Shown: positions 25,201 through 36,800 of the stretch, in pieces
Layout: every line of letters begins with the position of its first letter
Numbering within the stretch: position 1 is the first letter of the stretch
Origin: Diphasiastrum complanatum
Lineage: Eukaryota; Streptophyta; Lycopodiopsida; Lycopodiales; Lycopodiaceae
Length of the DNA: 64,000 nt
Assembly: GCA_029204225.1 (NCBI GenBank)
Contig: CM055101.1
Coordinates: 31,274,519-31,338,518, forward strand
Direction: 5' to 3'
Made by a program: the position numbers and the translations under genes
Notes under the pieces: model-generated
What the model saw: only the letters and a program-made list of their open reading frames with translations
What the model was told of the DNA's origin: nothing
Database searches by the model: none

Positions 25201-28200
25201 CACATTCCCTTCGCATCATTTATAGGACATCACCATTTTGATTGGTCTATCATCGATTAGTGGCCTTTCACTCATTGTGAGAGTTCGGTGTCTAGGAGTA
25301 ATTCTACTGGCCAGGATGTTTTGTGGGGAGCACACTGCTTCCAGACTTGTAGGCTTCAACATGGACAAGATCGATTAGGTCCGCACAATTGTTTTTGTTG
25401 ATAAAAATAGCGCTAAAATACTTGCTAGAATCATCCGTTTTGACAATAAAAACTCCTGTTATAGAGTACTAATCGTGCTGGTCCAATGCCAATTAATAAC
25501 ATAATCCATAGTTGCAGCGAATCGCGATTCGCTGAGTTCGCGATTCTTGAATCGCGATGCGGACAGCGAATTGTTAAAAAAAAAAAAAAATTGGAAAAAT
25601 AGCTTATGGCTGAAATGTTTTTAGGGGAGGAATGGTCAAACCAGCGTTTTGCCTCCCAGAAGTGCAGTAGATAGGGCACAAACAGATAAAAGTCAGTAGC
25701 TATTTGGTTGTTATTTGCTTTGGTTCTCGGTAATTGTTAATGCTGCAGTTTGGGCTATCAACTCTATGGATGATGATCACTTTTTCAATCATTTCACTGG
25801 AGATGTGAGTGCAATGTGCCTACATTTGGGGGCATAAATATTGGGCCTTTATTGGCACGCATTTGGCCCATTTTTATCTATGGAGTGGTGAAGGGGGGGC
25901 AGCCCCCCCCTGCTACTGTTGTCGGGGCGGCCCCCCCGAAGCAAAAAGCGAGGTACAATTGCTCTACAGCTCTCTGTCTGTGTCCCACTGGAACCATCTA
26001 TGTTCGTAACGAACAGGCTAGAGGTTAGTTTTGAAGTTTTATCCTTGACAAAACCCAACATGGATTAATGCACCTGAATTGGACCATCCTGTACCCGAAA
26101 CATTCGGCAAACTACACAGTAATAATGCTCTTAATTAGAGCTTTCATCTGATACCCATATTGCCCAAAAAAAAATTTTAAAAATAAAAAAACGGTTTTGA
26201 ACGAAAATCCGGAATCGCGATTTGGACCGTGATTCTGAATCGCAGTGCAACTATGACATAATCAGCAAAAGTTTGATACTCTGTAGATGCCTTCACAAAT
26301 CATTCACGTGAAAAATATGATTTAGATGGGCAAAAATGGCTCCACATTACACTCTAGAAGGCCAGCGATTCTCCACAACGGGTAGCGATTCAATCAAAGA
26401 ACTTTCTGCAAATATTCAATGATCTCTCTTTCTGATCAGAACAAAACTCTTCTAGAATCCCTCTCTTCAAGAATGAGGCTTTGAGACGAATTTGTTAGAA
26501 CAGAGACGACCGCACAAGAATATACAAGGTTAGTTCTTTGGAGAGGAGGAAGTAGGGCATAAGAAAGAAGAGACACATCTAACTTCTGTGTTGACGAGTA
26601 GTGACACATGAATATCCCAAGGAGGACATAATACAAGTAAAGATTGTGCAAGCCAACATGAGAGACCAAGAACAAAACATTAGCAGCGGGTAGTGGCTTG
26701 GAATGTGCAAAGTGTAACCAAGACTGCCTCATTGACTATAGATGTCTGTCAACTGCAGTGATAAATGGCTTGGAGATACAAAGGGAGCACAGGGCAATTT
26801 TTTGACAATGAGTACAAATTAGAGTAGCAATTGTTAATTTAGTTTACACCGTTACAATTGAAACCATCTATTAAGACCAAATTTGTGACAATTCTCGTGC
26901 CCTTAAGCATGACTTCACAATTGAACACAACAGCAGCTCACTTCTGTTTGGTCAGCAATGGATTTTGGTTTGATTTGTAGGCTCCAATAGCAACTGTCAT
27001 GAGGGTTCAATGTAAGGAGACAACATAGTTGGATCGATAGCGGTCATACCAATAAATGCCAGCAACTAATTGTACGGGCATTTATAGCAGATTACTGGTC
27101 TGAATAGAGGAGGCAGTGAGCCGTTCTGAGCGCGTATGCTGCTCTTGATGACATTACTCCTCCCTGCTCTGTGATGGATTTCACAGACTCCTGAATACAA
27201 TGTCCGGTTTGAAGGATTCAAAGAATACTATCATAACTAATTTTGGTGTGTACCTACATCACTAGGACGATAGATCTTCCCTTATCAAGGCTTGATGTTC
27301 ATAAAAAATGGCTAGAAATTGTAAAAGATAGCAAAATCATTTAAACTATGGAGCGCATTAATATAAATAACCTAAATTAACATAAGCTTGTTACTAGAAA
27401 TAAAGATACATTTGGCAAATGCATCAATTCTAGTTAGAATAGAGGTCTGCCCTCTGATGAAACAGAACAAGATAATGGCAAAGATGAAGGAATTGCAGAA
27501 CTATTCATGGTAGATGCTGAATTAAACTTTAATGCCAAAGCTGCTGCAAAAGTGCTAGAATAAGTTATAACAATAAACAAATATTACTGTGATTGCTCTA
27601 AGATGGACAAGGAGACAACAAAAGGTTGAAATGACAGGACAAGGTGACACAAGCTTATGAACAATATCGGTTTTATTACCATAGTAGAAGATAGAATGAC
27701 ATTAATGGTGCCCCTCAACAAACTTTGGGGCAATATAAGATGTAACTGAAGGTATACACACATTGAACAGTTGGAAATCAAAGAATGGCAAGTGTCTCTA
27801 GTCGGGGACTCTGGCTGCCTCTCGCTGCTGCCTGAAGCGATCTGGATTATCTCGATACTCTTTCTTCGCATACTTCCAATCCTCTTTCTCCATCGGCTTT
27901 CACTGCATCTCGGATCTCCGATTTGTAGTGGCTCATCGCAGATCCCATGCGGCTCGTGCATCAGCATTGTTGGATAAATGTTTAAAGAGGGGATCTGGCT
28001 CTTGGAATCAGAGGAGGATCATGACTGCTTGTTTATAGTTACTTGTTAGTGTTTCCACCCAGTTCAGAATCGACCTTTTCAGAATCATAAGAATCGGCAT
28101 GAATCATGGTTCCGAACTGGGCCTCTCCCAAAATAGTCGGAAAGAATTGGCAATTTTTTTTTTTGCATTTTTTTTTTTTGTATTGCTAGAAAACATGTCA

Positions 28201-31200
28201 AGTAATATTTGTAATGTCTAAAATGTTTCTAAATCCTTATAAATACTAGATTGCTACGGAATACATGCATTTGAAAGTTTGTTGTTGCTTATAAAAAGTT
28301 GAAGCTTGAGAGTTGAAACTAAATTAGTGTTCATTGTTCATAGAAACTTAAAATTAGAATTATGATACTCTTATCAATGATCACACATCAGTAGCGTGTA
28401 CATACTATAGTGTAGGTAGTAGTTATTAAGTTGTAAGTTGTGAGCAGTAACGTAGTTACTAGTAAGCTAAGTACATTAGATATGTAGGAAAGCAAGAGTC
28501 AAGTCACCAAGATCTAGTCACCAAGAGCCAAATGCCACCAAACCCTAAGGTTAACCACTTACTAAATGCAGGGCACCCCCAAAAGTCAAGATAGGGCCCC
28601 TAAACAAAATTAGACCCCTAAGGACCCACGAGTCAGTACATGACCAAAATTGGGTCCAACTGAACTTAAGACAAACTTAAGATGGCCTAAATAACTAAAT
28701 ACCCATGGTTACATAAATCTCAACCTTTTGGGTCAAAGTAACCTATGGATTAACTTTAGCATAGTCATTTATTTCTAACACCCTCCTTAAATGACAATGC
28801 AAAAACTGAAATCTTCACTATGTAACAAAACCAACACGTGGTATCAAATTTAAAGCTTTGCATAAAGCTTCAAATCTGACTCTAGGCAACGCCTTAGTGA
28901 AGAGGTCCGCAATATTATCCTCCGTAGTACAATATCCAAATAAAATGTCGCCATCATGAAGTCTCTCTCGAGCAAAGTGATAAATGGATCTCGATGTGCT
29001 TCGTCCTCGCATGAAAAACAGGATTTCGTGCAATGGCAATAGCACTTTGACTATCACTCAAGATAAGAGTGGCTGAGGGCTCGCCAAACTTCATGTCAAC
29101 AAGTAGTCTTCTCAGTCATAAACACTCTGTTGTGGCTGAAAATATCGCTCTATATTCTGCCTCACTAGAAGAAGTAGCAACAGTGGGCTGCTTTTTCCTT
29201 GACCACGAAATTGCAGAATTTCCATAGAAAAAGCAATGTCCACTTGTAGAGCGTCTAGTGTCTTGATCTCCACCCCAATCCGAGTCACTAAAACCAACAA
29301 AACATGCATCATCACAAGCAGGAAAAACCAGTCCATGACTTCTTGTTCCTTGAAGATATCGAAAGATCCTCTTCAATGCTTTCCAATGTGATGTCGTCGG
29401 GGCATGCATGAATTGACTCATGAGTGAGACACTATAAGGAATGTCCGGTCTTGAATTACATAGGTAAATGAGACAGCAAATAGCTTGACAATATAACGTA
29501 GTATCAAATGGTTCACCATCACCTTGACTACTTAATTTCAGGCCTGTCTCAATAGGTGTAGCAACCAGCTTGCAATCTTCCATCTTGAACCGCTTCAAAA
29601 TCTGCCCAATGAAGTGATCTTGAGAGATGAAAATTCCAGCCCCTTCTTGTACAAATTCAAGACCAAGATAAAAATGCAATAGGCCTAAATCTGAGGTTTC
29701 AAAAACCATACCAAGATCAAGTATTACGGCATCAATCTGTTGCTCATTACTTCTCGTAATAATAATATCATCAACATAAAGCAAAATAATGATGATATGA
29801 TCTGAAGTATGCTTGACATAAAGAGTAGATTCGCTAGGACTATTAGTAAACCCTCGATCACAAAAGTAGGCATGTATCTTTTGATACCACATCCTTGGAG
29901 CTTGCTTCAGTCCATAAAGTGCCTTCTTGAGAAGACAAACTTTATCTTCTTGGCCTTCAACCAAAAAACGAGCAGGTTGTTGAAGGTACACTTCCTCATT
30001 GAGATCACCATCAAGGAATGTTGTCTTTATGTCAAGTTGCCGCAAACGCCAACCAAAATGGGCAGCCAAAGAGGTTATTACCCTCACGGTAGTCATCCGA
30101 GCAGTAGGAGAAAAAGTCTCCTCATAATCAATCCCCTTTTGCTGAGCATAGCCTTTGGCAACGAGCCTTGCCTTGTACCTTTCAATGGTACCATCTGCCT
30201 TATACTTGATTTTGTATACCCATTTAGAACCAATTGCCTTCTTCCCATGAGGAAGATCAACAAGAACTCAAATCTGGGTCTTCATAAGTGAGTCATACTC
30301 ATCTTGCATCGCATCTTCTCAACATTTTACGCCCTTGGCCTGCTCATAAAAATCAGGTTCTTCCTCAATATCTCCATGAGATGTAAGAGCAAAATCCGAA
30401 AAATCAGCATAGTCCATTGATTTTGTACAGCCATGTCTCTTCTTACAATTTGTTGTCCAAGATCCTCCGACACCGTACTTGGCTGTCCAAGGTCTTCCAA
30501 AACTGCTCCTTGTTGTCCAACAGTTCCTGCAGGCTGATTTTAAGCAACAACGGGCGGTTCTTGATGAACAATAGGCTCTAAACTTGATGAGGTGTTGGGC
30601 AGGTCGAAATTGGTTGATTGTTGCCCCTTATCTCCAGCAATAGAAGATGGTACCAAATTTGGAAAAACTTCAACATTCAAACTATGTGGGCGGCCCCTTC
30701 AAGATATGAGTTGGGGCCACATCTAATGAATTCTTTTCATCAAAATGCACATCACGAATAACAATAATTTTGTTAGTGCTCAAATTGAACAGCTTATAGC
30801 CTTTGCTTTCACTACTATAGCCAACAAAAATGCATTTAACTGCTTTATCCTCAAGCTTTGTACGAAGTTTATCCGGAACAAAAGCATAAGCCGTACAACC
30901 AAAAATGCGAAAGTGAGAGATTTTAGGCTTCTTTCCATACCAAACTTCATAAGGAGTTAATACTTTCAATGCTTTAGTAGGACAACGATTGCTTATGTAT
31001 GCTGCCATTATAACCGCTTCAGCCCAAAACTTGTGAGGCAGCCCCTTTGCTTTGAGCATGCAACAGGCCATCTCCATAAGTGTGCGATTCTTTCGCTCGG
31101 CAACACCATTTTGTTGAGGCGTATAGGGAGTTGTCATTTGATGTAGAATTCCCTTTTCTTGAAGAAATGCACCGAACGTATTCTTAATGTATTCCCCTCC

Positions 31201-33828
31201 TCGATCGGTGCATAGGGTCTTTGAAGAATGCCCAAACTGATTTTCCACATTGCTAGAAAATCTTTGAAACGTTGGAAAACTTCCGATTTAGCCATGTAAA
31301 ACGGGAAAAGTCATCAATAAAAGTCACAAAATAGATGCACTTTCCAATGGATTCGGTCCTCATTGGACCACAAACATTACTATGAACCAAATCAAATTTA
31401 TCAAGAACCCTTATAGTTCCATCAATTGGAAAAGGTTTCCTTTGAAACTTTCCAAGTATGCACCCCTCACATACATGCCCTTCCGGCTGCTTAATAGTAG
31501 GAATGTCTTCTACCATATTCAATGTCTTCAACTTCTTCAAACTTGCAAAGTTGAGATGCCCAAACCTTGCGTGCCACAATTCAGCCAACTCCAATGATTG
31601 TGATGTAGAAGCAACAAGACATGTAGAGGGAATTCGTCGCTCATAGGTATCCATAATGAATAAGCTTGCCTGCATTGTTCCCGAAACAATAATGAAGAGT
31701 GATTTAGGATCCTTGACAAGACACTTATCTTCTTTGAACTCAACAACTAGTCTTTGCTTCAACATAGTTGAAACCGAAAGAAGATTTTTCTTGATTCCCG
31801 GACCATAAAGCACATTCTTAATGTACTTTTCTTCACCATTAGGCAGAATGATGGCTACAATTCCAATTCCATGAATAGAATAAGATGCATCATCCGCACA
31901 TTGTACCTTACTTCCATTTTGCACTTTCATTAATTTAGTGAATGCTTCTTTGCGAGAAGTCATATGACGAGTAGCACCACTATCAATCACCCATTCAATG
32001 GGCTGAAAATCAGCAACTTGCAAAACAGAACCTGAATTCCTCATAGATGTAGAAGTTCTAGTAGAAGCAATAGTAGACACAAAAGCATAGTCTTGGTTGA
32101 AGAGATCACCACTAGCTTCAAGCTCTTGCTCCAAAGTAGCAAGTGAAGCACTAGTATCAATTCCTTTACTCTCCTCTTTCGCAAGCTTCTTCTTACAATC
32201 CTTGATGAAGTGCCCATACTTCTTGCAATATTGGCGCTTCCCTTTCTTCTTTTGAGTGTTGACATTTTGACCTCCAACGGGCTTTTGCTCCTCCTTGGAA
32301 GGAGGATTCCCCTTTCCTTTTGACTTGCCTTTGCTCTTTCTTTTCGTGAAGAAAGCTTGATCTTGTTGAGTGTCACCTGCAAGATTTTGCCTCGTTTGCT
32401 CCTCTTGAAGAAGCAGCCCAACAAGTTCATCGAAGGAGAGTTGTTGTCCCCTAAGAGAGATACTTAAAGATGAAACAAATGGAAGATAAGATGAAGGTAA
32501 TGAGTTGAGAGTACTAGAAACAAATTGAGCATCCTCAATTATCTCATCAATATTGAGAAGCTCCTCACAAAGATCCTTGATCTTCGTCAAGTGATTGGTC
32601 ACTTGATCCCCTTCTTGCATCTTCAACAAAGAAAGTTGATTTCTGAGATACACCACTCTTGCTGGATTTTTGACTCTATACATAGTATAAAGTGTATCCC
32701 ATGCACTTTTAGTTGTCTTACAAGACCTAATATGAGGTAAGATAGATCTTTTCACAGCAAGAGCAACCATAGAATGTGCTTGTGCATCCCTTTTATCCCA
32801 CTTCTTTTGTTCTTCCGAAGATGGAGAAGATGATGTTGATGATGATGACCCACGAGGTGTAGGAGGTGCCAAAGACGGAGGCCTTTCCTCATCACCATTG
32901 ACCAAATCCCAGAGCCCTTTCGCTATGAGAATATTCTTCATCGTGTAACTCCACACAAGGAGTAGTTTGTGCCATCCAACCGATCTTCACTAAACAAAGA
33001 ACCGATAGCTTCCGATTCTTTAGCCATTACCTCCAATAGAATTTCAGCTTGTAGTAGATAGGAAAGAGAGCCTTTCCACAACCAAATCTACTCAAAAAAT
33101 TTGCAACAAACAAAGAGCTGAAAGTAGGAGCACAAGATGTCTTTCAATCTGCAACCAAAGCACCCAAAGGATAATGAAAAGATGGCTGTCTTTCTGCACA
33201 AAAAAACCAGCTTCTTGAAAATTAGGTTAGCTTCTATTGAAGCCTACACCGAAACCCAATAAGCAAGCCAAATAGTGTGATCAACACACACTCCAATAGG
33301 GCTGTTGAAAGCACCGTACTGCTTGCTGAGAATCTACAAATTTCCAACCACAAGTTGACCTAACCCTGAATAGGGTTTGCTGAATTTTGGGCGCCCTCCT
33401 ACACAAATGCAAACCTGAAAACAAAAACAGCAAGATAAGGAGACACCATAACCAAAAATCAGTAGCAGATTTTTGGGCGCCCTCCTCCAAACAAAACTTG
33501 TTGAAAACTGGTTGCATAAAAATCAGATTTGAGATTCTGATTTTTGGGTGCTCCAAATTACTCCTCCAAGATCTCTGATGGGTTCCCTCCTTCAACCTGA
33601 AAAGAGAGACAAAAGCTGATTCAAACTCCACTTGGAAAGATCAGCAGGATGCTGAAATTTCTTAACAAAAAGCAGAGAAGCTCCTCTTCTGGTAGGGCGC
33701 CAACATACAAGCTTGTTGCAGATCCGGTAGCTCTGATACCATGTAGGAAAGCAAGAGTCAAGTCACCAAGATCTAGTTATCAATCAATCTCCACAAGAAA
33801 CAAGAGAGAAGAGGCAAAGCGCCCAACT

Positions 33829-33880
<52 letters not shown>

Positions 33881-36800
33881 ACAAGAGCAATGGAGAGCAA
33901 TGCTTAGCCAAACTGTAAAAATGGAATACACAATGAGCATCTTAGTCCTCTACCTGGATGTGGCCAAATGCCACCAAACCCTAAGGTTAACCACTTACTA
34001 AATGTAGAGCACCCCCAAAAGTCAAGATAGGGCTCCTAAACAAAATTAGACCCCTAAGGACCCACGAGTCAGTACATGACCAAAATTGGGTCCAACTGAA
34101 CTTAAGACAAACTTAAGATGGCCTAAATAACTAAATACCCATGGTTACACAAATCTCGACCTTTTGGGTCAAAGTAACCTATGGATTAACTTTAGCATAG
34201 TCATTTATTTCTAACAAGATAAACGTTTGAACTTTGAATCGAAATTCAAAAGTTACAATTTACATTGAAAAGCAAAATCAAATAGCATTTGAGCGAACAA
34301 TGAAGTTATGAACTATATAGTGAAAACCGAATAGCTGGTATCAAAAATCAAACCATACACATGTCACAAATAATACGTATGATATCAAAATGAGCTGAAC
34401 CATTAGTGGCAAATGTTGAATCCAAAGTCATCACTCAATGCTCCATGGCTTTGCAATTTGCAGCATTGTCAGTAATGACTTGCACAACATTTTGAGGCCC
34501 CACCTCCTCAATCGCTTGCGTGATGTGCGAGTAGATGTACTCACCTGTAACATTAAACAAATTGCAACGAGCATTGAGACTAGCATCATATCTTTGTTCA
34601 ACAACAACAGTCGAGACTCGACTCACGAGCATCAAAAACTAAAATAATTAAAATTCTAATTAGCAATGAGCATTGAAATTTAACACATCTCATGAACTCG
34701 TTACTCACTTGAATCAATAGTTCCAAGTGCCGATGTGTTGATGGCTCTCAAGAACATGGTTCCCACACAAGAAGACACTAGAATTTTAATGATATGTCAC
34801 ACCTTGGTGTCACTCCAACCATCAGTCATGATGGTGCACCCAATATGTTTCCATGATTCACGAACGGGCTCCAATTCTACGGTTACATCTTGAACTTCCC
34901 TCATGAAACGTGTGGTGCTTAGGGACTCCATGGTAGGTCCACGGTATGTGGCCCCTATTGCAGCAACACTCTATCATTCCCCCCCCCCAGCAAGATCTTC
35001 GCTAGATTGAAGGGGAGGTCACAACGGTAGAAGAGGCTTCTGATAGCCACATCTGCCCTATGCTTGTTGTCACCCCAAAGTGACTGCACTTAATATTCTC
35101 TATCAGTAACACCTCTGAGGGGGGGTCTAGAAGTACCAGATACATCTACATGTGGCATAGATGTGCTGGCCTCTGGATGTTTCATCTTGACTTGAGGTGG
35201 ATGCATGATGCCTAGCAGCTGATCCTATTGCAACAAAAGAAATCGAAAAACATTTAATCACTACAGTCTACAAGTGACAATCACATTTGTCATGCACAAC
35301 AAAATTCAGAATCTAAAAGCAAAAGTTTAAAGAATCAGATAACAAGTCACAAGTGTATGTACTATGGTGCTCACCTACAATGGTTGTCTGAGGAATGATC
35401 TCCTCTCTCTGAATCGCTCCTGGTCTTGCAATCATGCTCAATAGCCCTGGAGGTGCATGTGGGCATGCTCCGATCTCATAGCCACGCAAACAAAGGGGAT
35501 GCGCTTACGCACTGGACGTCCTTCGTGTTGTGCCCAATCTCGAAGCAACTGTGACATGATCCCATACAGGATCTCTATTTCTCACTATGAATCTCAACTC
35601 CTAAAAATCAAGTTTCAACTCCTAACTCCTAACTTGTAACACTCCTCTCACCTCTATTACCTAACACTGAACTTTAACACTTCTAACAACTCTTCTAACT
35701 AAGACTACACTCACAAATTCACACGCACACACACACACACACACACGTCCTTCTCCTATTCTCTCTCCAAGACTCTCCTAACTCCTAGCTCTAGCCTCTC
35801 TCCATTCACCTAATAGTAGTGGCTAATACTACTAAACAAGTAAGTTTTAAGTTCTAACTCCTATCCTAATTTCTCTCCTTCAAATTGCATTCAACAATGA
35901 AGCTTAACCTAAGCCCTAACACATTGCACCCTTACCATAATACCGCCGCTCTCTCCTCTCTCATCTAAGCTCCTTCCTCTCTCCCTAGGCTCTCTATTCT
36001 GTCCTCTCCTTTCTCCTCCTCAAGTTTCTCCCTCTCTCCTAGTCTCTTTCCCTTGAAAGAGGTGCAAAAAAGAGAAAAACGTGAATTTTGAGCGGAATCG
36101 GGCCATGGCTATAAGAACAAAATTTACAGTCCCGATTCGAATCGGGACCGTCCGATTCTTTGCCGAATCGCGATTCTTGGGCACACTATTACTTGTACAT
36201 GTGTCTTATCTACAGGTACGCTTGCCTATGTACTAGTTATAGATACATGGTGTATCTCAAAAACAGGATCCTTCTCTCAACTTTTTGTATCTATCCTTCT
36301 TCTAGAGATGCACAAGTAGGAGTTAACACCTGCTGAAATCGTGATTGGTGCATAGACATGAATTTATCAGATTTTTTATCAAGCTTTCTAGATTTCTCAT
36401 CTATATGTGCCTTAGAAACCCGTTTCGACCCTTTTGGGTTGGAACGTACTATACAGTATGTTCCTACTGGGTTGGAACGTTTTATTTTTTTTAAATTAAA
36501 AAAAACAGGTATTAAAACAGAATGTATGTTTGTGATCGATGAATTGACCAAGAAAGCCTGAAAGGAAGAGTCAGAAACAGAAGAGAACACGCTCAATCCT
36601 TCCTACAGTGGTTCAACTAGCCGCTCCTCCACAGACAATTCATGCTCTTGCAGACACGGGTAGCGATCTGGTGTGGGCGCGATGCAAGCCATTTAATGGA
36701 ACTGGAGGACCTGTGCCGAATTTTAAATCCTCTCTCCTACAAGCCCATTCATTGTCTTTCTTCACAATGCAGAACTCTTGGCTGTGATGCCCATTGCAGT

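Larger units (their letters stand above)
28483..34216 (-). mobile_element. Ty1/copia retrotransposon, nearly complete
   Basis: 5734 bp between perfect 5-bp target duplications AGATA (28478-28482 and 34217-34221). LTRs start TGTAGG and end TAACA on the plus strand. Order on the minus strand: 5' LTR (33742-34216), primer site complementary to initiator Met tRNA, gag, protease, integrase, reverse transcriptase, RNase H, polypurine tract, 3' LTR. Where alignable, the LTRs differ by about five substitutions in 297 bp, so the insertion is fairly young. Gag and pol have several frame breaks, so it is not autonomous now. Confidence 0.95.
28047..36188 (-). mobile_element. hAT transposon split by a copia element
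   Basis: Ends TAGTGT (28047) and ACACTA (36188) are flanked by perfect 8-bp repeats ttacttgt (28039-28046 and 36189-36196). Subtracting the copia insertion and one copy of its 5-bp duplication leaves about 2.4 kb. A DUF659-type transposase remnant lies on the minus strand at 34435-35110. The right end carries a perfect 20-bp palindrome at 36129-36148. The 436 bp left of the copia element is too short for a full transposase C-terminus, so the hAT was probably already deleted. Confidence 0.85.

Noticed and set aside
30745-30960. Plus-strand frames within 30.7-32.7 kb
   Set aside because: All are antisense to the copia gag-pol of the element on the minus strand.
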